Shown piece after piece: positions 34,603-43,911 of a stretch of 64,000 bases of DNA. Below the pieces are notes generated by a model. It was not told where the DNA came from. It saw only the letters and a list, made by a program, of their open reading frames with translations, and searched no databases. Source of the stretch: Chrysoporthe austroafricana (Eukaryota; Ascomycota; Sordariomycetes; Diaporthales; Cryphonectriaceae). Within the stretch, counting starts at the first letter, position 1. Each line of letters opens with the position of its first letter. A program made the position numbers and the translations under genes. Location of the stretch: contig JYIP02000001.1 of assembly GCA_001051155.2 (NCBI GenBank), forward strand, positions 620,001 to 684,000, given 5' to 3'.

Positions 34603-36355
34603 TCATATCTCAATAGTAATCTGCCCGACACCTCTAGACACACAGCTGAGCAACGAATCGACCTTCTCCTCCTCCGACAGCCCCGTGCCCCTGTGTTCCA
34701 CCCTTCCCGTCTTCAGCTTGATTTTACACGTTCCGCAGTTACCCACCTCACACGAGGAGGGCACCTGATCCACCCCAAACTTCTTCTGTAACACCTCGAG
34801 CAGCGTCTCCTCGCCCCCGACCTTCAAGACCTGCCCCTCCCGATTCGCGACCACGGCCTCGAAGGGGTCCCCGCTGGTATCCGCCGCGAAGGCCTCGAAG
34901 TGGACTTCCTCAGGGCCGATCCCCGCGGCCCGTGTCTCCTTCAGAGCCTCGTCCATCAGGCGCTGGGGTCCGCAGAAGTAGAGCCGAGAGTTCCAGGGCA
35001 TATTCTTGATGACCTCCGGTATGCTGAGGTGCTGACCCGCCGACTTGTCGTAGATCGTGACCACGTCCTTCCCCAGGGCCTCGATCCGATCCCGGAAGGG
35101 GATGTCGTCCGCCGAACGCACGGCGTAGTGCAACTTCGCAGCGAAGTTGAACTGCCGCAGGGCCCTGAGGAGGTCGAGGAAGGCGGTGATCCCTATGCCG
35201 GCTGCCACAAAGACGTGCCAGCTCGCGGATGTGAGGAGGGTCATCGGGGTGAGCCTACCGACCTGCAGCACATCGCCCACCTGAACATTTTCGTGGAGAT
35301 ACCTCGATCCACCGCGACTGTTCTCATCCAGCGAAATGCCGAATTCGAGCCTGTTCTTGTCCCCTGATACCACCGAGTACGCACGCACTAGTGGCTCCCC
35401 GCCGCCGGGCATGGGTATCTTGATTTTCGCATGCGCGCCCTCGTCCAACTCCGCCTCCTTCACCTCCTCCACAGCCTCGAGCACGAATGACGTGATCCTC
35501 GGCGTCTGCCTCGTCTTATCCACGACCCTGAAGTCCCTCCACTGCTTCGCCTCCTCCTCCCCTTCCCTCTCTCTCTTCTCCTTCGCCTTCTGCTTAGCGA
35601 CGCGGTTCGCGAAGGCGTCGTGGCTCTCCTTCCCGAACTCCTCGATGCCCGCCAGCTCCTCATTGATCTCCAACACGCCCGTGTTCCTGTGCAGGTACTC
35701 CTGGACGCGCTCGATCGTCCACCGGGGGTGCGGCCGCTCGACGAGCCGGATCTGGTCCCCCGCCGTCACCCACCCCTCGCGCAGCACGCGGTAGTACCAG
35801 CCCGTCCGGCTCAGCCTCCACGTGTTGGGCGCGAAATTCTTGAGCTCGAAGCGGTGGTTGAGCTTGAAGCAGGGCTGGCGCGGCAGCGATACCTGCAGCA
35901 GGGGCCCCGTGGCGGGGTCCGGCGCGATGGCGACGATGTCGCCGATGCAGATGTTGCGCTCGTTCATGTGCGCCGTCACGAGGTTCTCGCCGAAGCCGCC
36001 GGGCACGAAGCGGGCCGAGGCGGTCGGGAACTCGGACGCCCAGGAGGTGTAGTGCGTGCAGCAGTCTGTGGTTTGTTGTTTAGTGACATCTATCCATAGC
36101 GCCGTAGGAAAGCGTGAGCCGGGATGGAGACTCACACCCATGAATGGCTTTGTCGGGTCCCCCGTGGAATGTGAGGTCGTGCTCATCATCGTCTATGCCG
36201 AGCTTACCGATGTGAACCGGCCCCTCTAGAAGTGACTTGTCGATCCCGGACTTGATGTTCAGGCCCTTGAATTTCTTCATTTTCCCGGAGCGCACCTCAA
36301 GGATAGTGTCGCTTGTGAAGGGCGACGATAGGTCGATCTCCTCTCCGACTGCCAT
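34603..36355 (-). CDS. MOSC domain - FAD/NAD(P) reductase - 2Fe-2S ferredoxin fusion protein
   Basis: Exons on the minus strand are 36355-36136 and 36065-34603, giving 560 residues. The 70-nt intron has GTGAGT, CACTAAAC and CACAG, and closes to AIHGYCCTHYTSW. The first 200 residues are a YiiM-like MOSC domain (KSGIDKSLLEGPVHIGKLGI, LTFHGGPDKAIHG, GGFGENL). An Arg/Glu-rich linker follows. The flavin domain has VRAYSVVSGD, followed by the nucleotide-binding VAAGIGITAFL and YFCGPQRLM. The C-terminal plant-type ferredoxin has Cys512, Cys517, Cys520 and Cys548 (C-x4-C-x2-C...C). All cofactor motifs look intact. Such proteins resemble phthalate dioxygenase reductases coupled to a MOSC module. By inference it would pass electrons from NAD(P)H via flavin and 2Fe-2S to a MOSC-bound centre, for example in N-hydroxylated substrate reduction. 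Confidence 0.92.
36066..36135 (-). other. Intron in the MOSC-reductase gene
   Basis: GTGAGT donor, CACTAAACAA branch region and CCACAG acceptor on the minus strand, 70 nt. It lies inside the MOSC domain. Confidence 0.88.
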
Positions 36356-37271
36356 GTTGGTCCGCGTAGTGTGGTGGGCTGGAATGGAATGGAATCTACT
36401 CGTGACAGGAACCACAGAGAGAAGTTGAGGAAAGGAAGTTTAGAAAGGAAAACATTAGGAGACATGTTAATACGTCCGTACAGGAAGTGGAGCTGACTAA
36501 CGCTCATTCTAGTCCCGGTGATTTATCATGCAGACCCGCAGTGGTACAGTACGGAGCCTGGCCGGGGTCCGATGACGACTGCACGTCTCTAAGACGTATT
36601 CACCACTGAAGACGTACTCTCGCAAGAATCCACGTACAGGCGTTGTAGTTCTGCGGCTGGCATGTATGCCCTCGAGGCGCTTCATAATGCACAGCTTCGC
36701 TGCAGGGGCGCTGGAAGGGCGTTCTGCCCCGCCCTTAGTTCCGTCCAAAGCAAGGTCTACTAATAACACAGAAATTCATGTGTCTAGGTTATATATATTA
36801 CGGGATCACTTCTCATCAAGCATATTAGAGCATATTTCTCTACGAAAGTGAGTAGTCTAATATCTAAACCTGGACCCGGCCTCGTTCTGTACCCAAAATA
36901 GTACGTATGCATTGAGCTTCTGCTGCATGCCATAGAGCCCATCATCGTTGCTTTCGCACACAAGAATCTTTGCCATTTGTGCTCGACAAGGCAGTCTTTC
37001 AGGATAGGGCTTTCAGTACGAGGTGGTGGATATCGCCACGTCTCAATAAGACATAGGTGAGCCTGTCACTAATTCCTTCCACCTCCGTCTGCACCGCCTC
37101 AAGACGCGTGACACAGAGAGGCGATAAGCGGCCCGGGCGAAGAGACCTAGCGAATCATACGTCAAGTGATCGCCAGTTCAGGGAGAGGCGTCAAGTAGAC
37201 TGGCACCTTCAGTCGAGGGGTGGTCCAAAATGACCAGGCATGGATCCATTCTATCCCTGCCTCTCTGAATC
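36356..37271. other. Intergenic region between MOSC-reductase and methyltransferase genes
   Basis: About 900 bp. It contains the MOSC-reductase promoter, including a GGAAT triplication at 36381-36395, and an AT-rich patch near 36788-36850. No coding sequence was recognised. Confidence 0.5.
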
Positions 37272-38582
37272 TCACCCCAACTTTCGCCGCTTCGACCCGT
37301 GCGTTGTAAGTTTATCTCCGTCCTCAGCCTGCTCCAGCGTCTTGCCGAAAAGGTAAATTTCAACCTTCTCGTCGTCCAGGCCGAGGAGAGGAAGAGGCTG
37401 GCTCGCGCTCTCGAGTATACTCCATCCGTCGGCCCTCATCAAGTCGAACAGGGCTTTTTCGGAGGAGTGCCGAGGCTTGGTGGCGAGCATGACTTTCGGG
37501 CCGCCCTTACCCGTGGCGACGGACGACCCGTGCAGTGCCGACAGGGTCTTGACCAGAGCAGATAACACGTCCACGTTGTAGGTGCAGTCGGAGATGATGA
37601 TAAGGTCCCAGCTAGCCGCACTGGCCTTGGGACCAAAGACGCCGGTTTTCCCGTCTTCCCAGTCAAGGCTCTCGAAATCGAGCGACAAGTTTCCATCTCC
37701 GATGAGCTTCTGGTCGTGAGTGTTTGAAGTGATGTTACTTCTTGTCAGTTCCTCAGCATCTGGCAAGTCGGTTAGAAGGACTCGAGCAATAGCGGGAGTA
37801 CTGGTGTCAGTCGATGCCTGTCCCTCGTCGAGCGATGATCCGGTGAGATTTTCATCAATATGACTTGATAATGCTCGCGCAAGCCCGATACCAAGTATGC
37901 CGACACCGCAGCCGAGTTCGATGACATTAAGTGGACGTTCAGGCGTAACGGAGTGCAGTATCTTCTGCAGCACAGGTGTCCTGCGCCACTTTGTGCCCCC
38001 CTCTCTAGCGCCACATATGTCAAAGATCAGACCTGTCGTGACCACTCCGGCGTCCCAGACATGGCGGTCGATACTCTCGCCTATCTCCTCATCGATCTCC
38101 AGGACTCTAGTCGTGCCGTCGACACGGGTCGTTAATTCTCTTGTTGCCTTATAGCAGGCCTCCTGGCCGTACTTAGGAAACGTCACTGAAAGCCCAAGGA
38201 TGCGGCCTTCTGTGTCAAACGGGATCTCTGCAGCATCTGGGGGCCCTAAGGGGTCGAGAGATGCAACGATTCTGAGCCTCGTCGAGCTACCATCGCTCTC
38301 CACCTGACTGCGAAGCTTCTGCACAGCCTTCACGGGGATCGGGAGGTCAAACTTAAGCACCCGCATCCCAGCAGTCCACGAATTCCTGCCATTGTCGATC
38401 TTGACCTTGTCATCAGACCGCGCCAGCAGAACTGGTGCGGAATTGAAAGCGTAGACGGAGATCGGCACCGGGTGGTTGGGGCAGAGGAACGAGTCGCCGA
38501 GGTCTGTCGTGATTGTCAGGACGAGCTTGAGACGGTTCCTCTCGTCGAGGCTCGGTGGCCGCATCAAGCGAATATAGTGCAT
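37272..38582 (-). CDS. SAM-dependent methyltransferase of the METTL21/Methyltransf_16 family, RRG1-like
   Basis: Single exon, 436 residues. The N-terminal 150 residues (MHYIRLMRPPSLDERNRLKL...ITTDLGDSFLCP) form a beta-rich accessory region that I associate with fungal Rrg1-like proteins. The Rossmann methyltransferase follows: EEIGESIDRHVWDAGVVTTG, SAM-binding VIELGCGVGILGIGLA (motif I, Glu222 to Gly228), LLTDLPDAEELTRSNI (acidic motif), and DLIIISDCTYNVDVLSALVKTL (post-motif segment). The tail is basic (GSKRRKLG). Family members mostly methylate lysines of translation factors and chaperones; the target here is unknown. In fission yeast, Rrg1 is named for a rapid response to glucose. No NNMT-specific evidence was seen despite how such genes are often labelled. 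Confidence 0.85.
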   Translation of the reverse strand: MHYIRLMRPPSLDERNRLKLVLTITTDLGDSFLCPNHPVPISVYAFNSAPVLLARSDDKVKIDNGRNSWTAGMRVLKFDLPIPVKAVQKLRSQVESDGSSTRLRIVASLDPLGPPDAAEIPFDTEGRILGLSVTFPKYGQEACYKATRELTTRVDGTTRVLEIDEEIGESIDRHVWDAGVVTTGLIFDICGAREGGTKWRRTPVLQKILHSVTPERPLNVIELGCGVGILGIGLARALSSHIDENLTGSSLDEGQASTDTSTPAIARVLLTDLPDAEELTRSNITSNTHDQKLIGDGNLSLDFESLDWEDGKTGVFGPKASAASWDLIIISDCTYNVDVLSALVKTLSALHGSSVATGKGGPKVMLATKPRHSSEKALFDLMRADGWSILESASQPLPLLGLDDEKVEIYLFGKTLEQAEDGDKLTTHGSKRRKLG

Positions 38583-40260
38583 CTCATCCGGTGTGGTATG
38601 GCAGGTTTCATGGGTTGCTGGAACTTGACGTGAGCAGGACGAAACCTGGTTGGACGGGCCCGCTGGTCGAGAAAATGGCCCCCGGCCGCGGAGGCCCCAC
38701 CTTTTCCGGCCAGCTCCGGAGGGCCGGCCCCCGTCCCACGAAACTCGCCTTATTCCCGATATATGAGGCTCGCCCCGGCCAAGTCGTACCTAATTAAATA
38801 AGGATCTGAGTACGAGCCTGCCGATGGGTTGACGGGGCCAACGGTAATGACAAACAGCATCCACGTGGGAATCTTCTCTGGCTTCGGGCCTTCGGCATGA
38901 GACACTGCATCCTGGAAGGAGTTCTCTCGCCTTTCCGTGACGTGACTGGCACAACATGCTTTGTGAGCATGTTGCGAGCCACAAGGGGCAAAGTATTCAC
39001 ACAAACGACATCATGGCAAAATGCAATGAGGAGCTGGGCTTCATTTGACGCCTCACAGTTTCCGCGATCTATTTTCTGTTCCGAACCAAATTTTTAACCC
39101 TCAAAAGTCTCGTCGATCCATAGACTTATGATATTTTAACAACCTCCCTCTCTCGCTACATTAAGACCTCAATGGTTCCGTAGCAAGTCCTCCAGGATTC
39201 CTCATTGCGATCCCGTAGGATGAGAACCAGCATTTCGTCGAAGCACTTGGAAAAGAGTTCAATCTTTTCTTCTCTGTTTTTCTTCTTTTATTATTTGCCC
39301 AGGAAGGGGTTCTGTGTTACTCGCCCAACACTTGGTAGGATGACTCCAGGCCGTCGGCGACTTTTTCAAGTTGGACGCCGGGCTGGGCCAGCTTTGGCCT
39401 TCCTTGATAATTGCAAAACTGCGTCAACTTGATTTTCGGTGGGACTGGTGCGCTGCGCGAGCTCCTACGACTAGATGAGACAGCCTCCCGTCGCTCAGCA
39501 CTCAGACCTCAGTGGCAGAGGCCACGCAGAGGGTTGCGTTCAAGAAACATGTTTCAATCAATTACACTCAGCAATGACGCCGCAACCAGTAAGATCATTC
39601 TTAACCCGCGTTGAGCTCAACCCAATATTTGCCCGCCGACCGAGCCCGGCCCCCCTGTCGGCCTCGTCAGCAAACGGCTGCTGTTGGCGACCGGGCCGGG
39701 CCCCAGATCCTCCCAATCCTGAAGTCCCAAGCAAAGATTCCATAGCTGTTGGGCGACCCAGGGGTCAGCCGCCCTGTACGAATAAGTCACTTCTGAAACC
39801 GCTGCACGTGGCGTGGCCGAGATTATCCGAAAGGATCAAAATTTGGTACGAAGCCGGAGACGTCGGCTTCGAGACGAGCGTCTGGATCCTTAGTAACAAG
39901 GTCGAAATCTTTGGGACCATAGAGAGAGCGGCGGCCATCGATGAGACGTGTGATACGTTTGGGTTACTCGCGCGGCCAACACCATGGTGACAAACTCGGG
40001 TCCAACTCGGAGGGATCGAGGCTGGACGATATAAATCATATAAATTATCATGAGTCTCCAAGCAACAGCCAATGCCTCTCATCAACATCTTCTACAGATT
40101 CACAGAAACATCCCACACCAGTATCACGCTCCTTATACATTCTCTTTGCAGTCAAAGACTTCCCGCTTTACCGACAACGCGGTAATCTATAGCGATAGAG
40201 CAACTGCTTCACATTCATTTTTATCTAAGCGCCAGACGCGAATATTTAAACAAAGCTACA
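38583..40260. other. Divergent intergenic region, methyltransferase / RlpA-like gene
   Basis: About 1.7 kb between two divergent starts. The longest frame (39475-39990 plus, 171 codons) shows no motif and weak codon bias. The right-hand 250 bp is AT-richer and carries a TATA-like site for the RlpA-like gene. Confidence 0.5.
40030..40035 (+). promoter_or_regulatory. TATA-box-like element upstream of the RlpA-like gene
   Basis: TATAAA within GATATAAATCATATAAATT, about 230 bp before the start codon, in an otherwise GC-rich neighbourhood. Highly expressed secreted-protein genes of ascomycetes often have such a box; function is inferred. Confidence 0.4.
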
Positions 40261-40674
40261 ATGGCGTCATCTGTCCTCACCACCCTCATCTCCACACTGC
40301 TGCTGGCAGCCCCGGCACTGGTCAGCGCGTCTCCCCTGCAGTCCCCACCTCAGCCCCTCCTCCAGCGCGGTAGCTACTCGGGCCAGATGACCTGGATCGG
40401 CCCGACGACGGGGGCGTACACGGCCTGCGGCTCCGTGTACGAGGCGGACAGCATGTATGTGGCCGTCGACCCTTCGCTGCTCCAGTGCAGCGGCACGTCT
40501 GGGCAGTCCATGACCATCACCTGCAACGGCAAGACGGTCCAGGCGACCGCGATCGACAAGTGCATGGGCTGCTCCTCCGACCACATCGACGTCGCGACGG
40601 CTGTCTACGAGGCCTGTGGGTTCAGCACAAGCGATGGAGGCTCGCAGACCTCCGGCATCAGCTGGAGCTTCTAA
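40261..40674 (+). CDS. RlpA-like double-psi beta-barrel small secreted protein
   Basis: Single exon, 137 residues. Residues 1-24 are a clear signal peptide (Leu/Ala-rich core ending LVSAS). The mature part is one double-psi beta-barrel (RlpA-like, as in barwin, cerato-platanin-like and expansin D1 folds): GQMTWIGPTTGAYTACGS near the start, and the conserved ATAIDKCMGCSSDHIDVA block with the family Asp. Six cysteines (56, 76, 88, 101, 104, 119) could make three disulfides. It lacks the C-terminal carbohydrate-binding domain of expansins. Related fungal proteins are secreted, some are protease inhibitors and some are expressed during plant contact. No enzymatic role can be assigned. It stands alone beside a gene-poor, AT-richer block. 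Confidence 0.9.
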   Translation: MASSVLTTLISTLLLAAPALVSASPLQSPPQPLLQRGSYSGQMTWIGPTTGAYTACGSVYEADSMYVAVDPSLLQCSGTSGQSMTITCNGKTVQATAIDKCMGCSSDHIDVATAVYEACGFSTSDGGSQTSGISWSF

Positions 40675-42151
40675 GTCCCTGGCGTTCTGCCGGTATCTGC
40701 GCGGGCATACGCTGGCTGGCTGCGATTTGGAGTTGGGCGGCTGTCAGCCTGACTCCTGAGGGGATTTGAAAATTTTTGAGGACGATTGTTTGTTACGATT
40801 TGATGGCTAGGTTGGATGTGTTCTTCTGTTCGGATATCTAACTGCGTTCTACCTAGGTGCTTCCTGGGCTGGAACTCGGTTTTCAAATTTCACTTCGTTT
40901 TGGATCGGGATTGGTAGTACTAGAGTCTGGGACGTGATCATTCTTTGTGCTTCAGGAAGGCAATATTTTTCGAGGATGCATTTAGAATTAGATAGTACCC
41001 GGTCAATTTACGTTGAGCGAGGCTCTTGTTATTATCTTTGAGGAACGTGTCACAATCACATGTCCAAAAGTTCTATCCGAGTTAAGAAGTCGTACCGCAT
41101 GCAGTGCAACCTGATCATTGCACAGCAGGACGCCACGTATCCATTACTTACGTCGGCAGTCCGAACTTAATTTAAATTAAGAAGAATCGTCTTGCCGACC
41201 GAAGTGACCCTACCGCCTCCTGTATTTTTCTTGCCCTCTCTCGGCTAGATGCGTCTCGTATCCGTCGACGCCCACCGTATGCAAAATACGAAGCAAGCAT
41301 CTCTCGTATTTACTCTTGAACTACTCCTTGAACAATACGATCACTAGGTGAGGACGCAAGGACAGCCACTGTGCATGCCTTAGAACAAGAAGGTATATTA
41401 GGAGAAAAACTAAGCAAGATACGGCAAGCATCTACACGTCGCGTTTATAATGACAGGTTACAAATGTTAGTAGCTACTTCGGCAGGATAATACCATCTCT
41501 ACGACTTGTCGCAACCTTTGCAGTTTTGGGTATCCATTTCGTTAGGTTACATGAACGATTGCAATATTGGAGTCTAAAAGCAGGACTTGCTTTTAACCCA
41601 CTCTTCAGGAAGTGTCCCGTCTACCCCAAAGTGGTGGGATCGCTCTCAATTATTAGCGAAGAAATAATAGCACCGTCCATGCTCTCTGAGACTGATACGT
41701 GAGTATCAACATACGTGGTCTGTAAGAGAGCTCTAAGCTGCAAGACCCAATCCACGATACTTCGAGATTAAAGTTATCGACACATAGACAGAGCTTGATC
41801 GGAATTCTACGGCTTCGTGGATATTGAGCAAAGCCAATGACAATGTCCCCCGCACTCTCATTCCTATCTGGTTCAGATCCCTCCCAGAGGCCCGAAAGTG
41901 TAATAAGTAAACCTACTTTATGTATGGGCCTCAGAAGAGTACACTTGAAAGGATGCTACTAGGTGTACCGCCTTTCGAAGTCCTGGACAGACTACTTTAT
42001 TTCAGATGCTGTTTTCGGCATTGGAATTCTGACCTTCGTTGCACTTAGAAGGATTCACACCAACACAAGACAAGTAGCCTGTCGGTAAGCCCGAGAAAGG
42101 CTTCAGGTTTCCGCCTCTCTTTTTCCATGTTCAGAGCTGTATAAAATATAG

Positions 42152-42218
42152 TCTAGGAAGTAGCGTGATGGTAAAGCGGCGACGTCGAACCATTGCGAAC
42201 TGTCTTCGACCTCCTAGA
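42152..42218. repeat. Nested inverted repeat (hairpin-forming)
   Basis: Outer arms TCTAGGA / TCCTAGA and inner arms GTCGAA / TTCGAC pair perfectly, about 67 nt overall. It resembles a tRNA cloverleaf in size and has an A-box-like string, but lacks a proper T arm, so it is recorded only as structure. Confidence 0.55.
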
Positions 42219-43160
42219 AAGACCCACAGCATTGCGGGAGATCATGGAAATTCCACTGGAATTTTCATGGGAGACAGGGAACGGAGGATCAAGTGCCAGA
42301 GGTCTCATTCCAAGGGATCGACTTGCTTCTGCCAATAATCTTGAAACCCAGACATTCCTGAGGCTCCCGACTGCAGGCTTTCTGAACCATTCAGCCTCTT
42401 AGTGCCGGATCTGGATAGCAGCACGGACTCATACGGTGTGACAACATGATTTGTCTGACATCGCCTAGATGAAGGAGCTAGCAGGTACTGGATGCGTCCC
42501 CTCTTTCGTTTAGCCGTGGAGATAGCTAGTCTCAGACCGGGTGAGATGGATCGTATCGAGTAACTGCGAAGGGCTTAGTAGATCACACCGCGTCGCAGGA
42601 GCTGCTGGGTTCATCGGGGCACATGGTCGGATTTCAATGCCCAGGCGCGGCGAAAGAGCCTGCGTATTCAGGGAAACCATGGTAAGAGGCCCATGCAGCT
42701 AGAATAATCTACCATACCACAGTACAGGCGCAATACCATAGCCTCGTCACGACCCCGGGAGGATCTGCGGGTGGATCTGCCGCCGGAGCCGCTCACTTCG
42801 GTCGACAGTCTGGGTCATGAGCAGAGCCGCAATATCGCGGATGGGTCCAGGTGCTCACGCGCTTCAGCTGAACTTCCTTCCCGCGCGAGCCGTGGCGCCG
42901 TGGCCCACCCGGATTCCACAACGGGTAACCCTGACAAGTATTTCGAGCTGCTGAGAAGCTGCCGATCCAAGAGCCTCGCCCGCCGGGCTAGAAGGTATCA
43001 TAAATGCAGCAGGGGTCCCAGAGGCTTGTTGACCGCCATCAGCAGTTGGTCCTCCGGCGCGCAGCAAAAGTTCCTGGCAGAGTGGTATGGCAACAGCCTG
43101 ATTGCCAAGAAGAAAAGTGGCGACGATGCGGCCCAAAATGGAGCTGATGATAATTTCGGG

Positions 43161-43283
43161 TCAAGAAATGGATGAGCAGGCAAAAAGGTGGCCGATATTG
43201 GGTGCGGAGGGAGGGAGAGGAAGAGATAACGCGAGGTAGAGGAGAAAGGTAGCGAGCACAGGTACATGCGTGCAGAGCCGCAT
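43161..43283 (-). CDS. Possible small secretory-type ORF or first exon (doubtful)
   Basis: Forty codons from an ATG at 43283. The predicted peptide is almost entirely a signal-peptide-like Leu/Pro/Val stretch (MRLCTHVPVLATFLLYLALS...). Downstream frames on the same strand reach about 42864 without motifs. It could be the first exon of a small secreted protein, or chance. I see no convincing splice partner, so confidence is low. Confidence 0.15.
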   Translation of the reverse strand: MRLCTHVPVLATFLLYLALSLPLPPSAPNIGHLFACSSIS

Positions 43284-43911
43284 TATAGCACTAGTAGTAT
43301 GGTCTAAACCTAATCTAGAATGGTGCGAGTGAGAGACAAAGAGGGGATCCCAGTAAAACGTTCCAGGCTCAGCTGTAGTAATCGTTCCGTCCAGGGCACC
43401 TGCCGCACTTCTTCCAATCCTTTTATTTTGAGGCTTTGCGTGCCATAATGAATGTCTCATGCCAACCAAGACAGAACGAGGCCACCAACGAAATGGGTTC
43501 ATTTCATGTCTTAGTCTCAAACAATATTGCACTTTAGAGCTACTGTCCTAGAACATGATCGCCACACCCCAGGGAGTTGGTGACTGGCCCGTTTTTTATG
43601 TCCCGATATGTCGTGAGGCTGCGAGCCTGGTAGCCGCGGGCGGCTGCTCTACTAAAATGTTGGGTGAGGTAGGTACCTCCTTCTTCAAGCTACTATGTAT
43701 AAGAACCTCCGCACACTCCGTCTCCTTGTCCTCTACTGAAGGGGTGCTCTGCCTGTCCGCTTCAAGCTACCGAGCTACCTTTCTCTTCACTTCGATCTCT
43801 TTCCAATCACGTCCCGTCCAGATGTATGCATGGTAAGCAGAGGCACAGAGCCTCCTCGCATGAGACTGTCGTCGATGGCACGGACGGTCAACTGCACCAA
43901 GAGCTCAGGAG

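Larger units (their letters stand above)
40675..43911. other. AT-richer gene-poor block
   Basis: About 3.2 kb with no supportable gene. Base composition is visibly lower in GC than the flanks, most clearly from 40.9 to 42.4 kb, where stops are frequent in all frames and TpA is common. No terminal repeats, transposase or reverse-transcriptase motifs were found. A 67-nt nested hairpin lies near 42185, and a 40-codon secretory-like frame is on the minus strand near 43220. The final 400 bp serve as the F-box gene leader. Confidence 0.55.

Noticed and set aside
32604..38582. MFS / MOSC-reductase / methyltransferase as a biosynthetic gene cluster
   Set aside because: No backbone enzyme (PKS, NRPS, terpene synthase) or pathway regulator is present, and the methyltransferase is of a protein-modifying family.
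39475..39990. 171-codon plus frame upstream of the RlpA-like gene
   Set aside because: Mixed codon usage and no motif. It more likely lies in the divergent promoter region.
42152..42218. tRNA gene call
   Set aside because: The acceptor-like stem pairs, but there is no T stem around TTCGACC and the length is short, so it was kept only as an inverted repeat.
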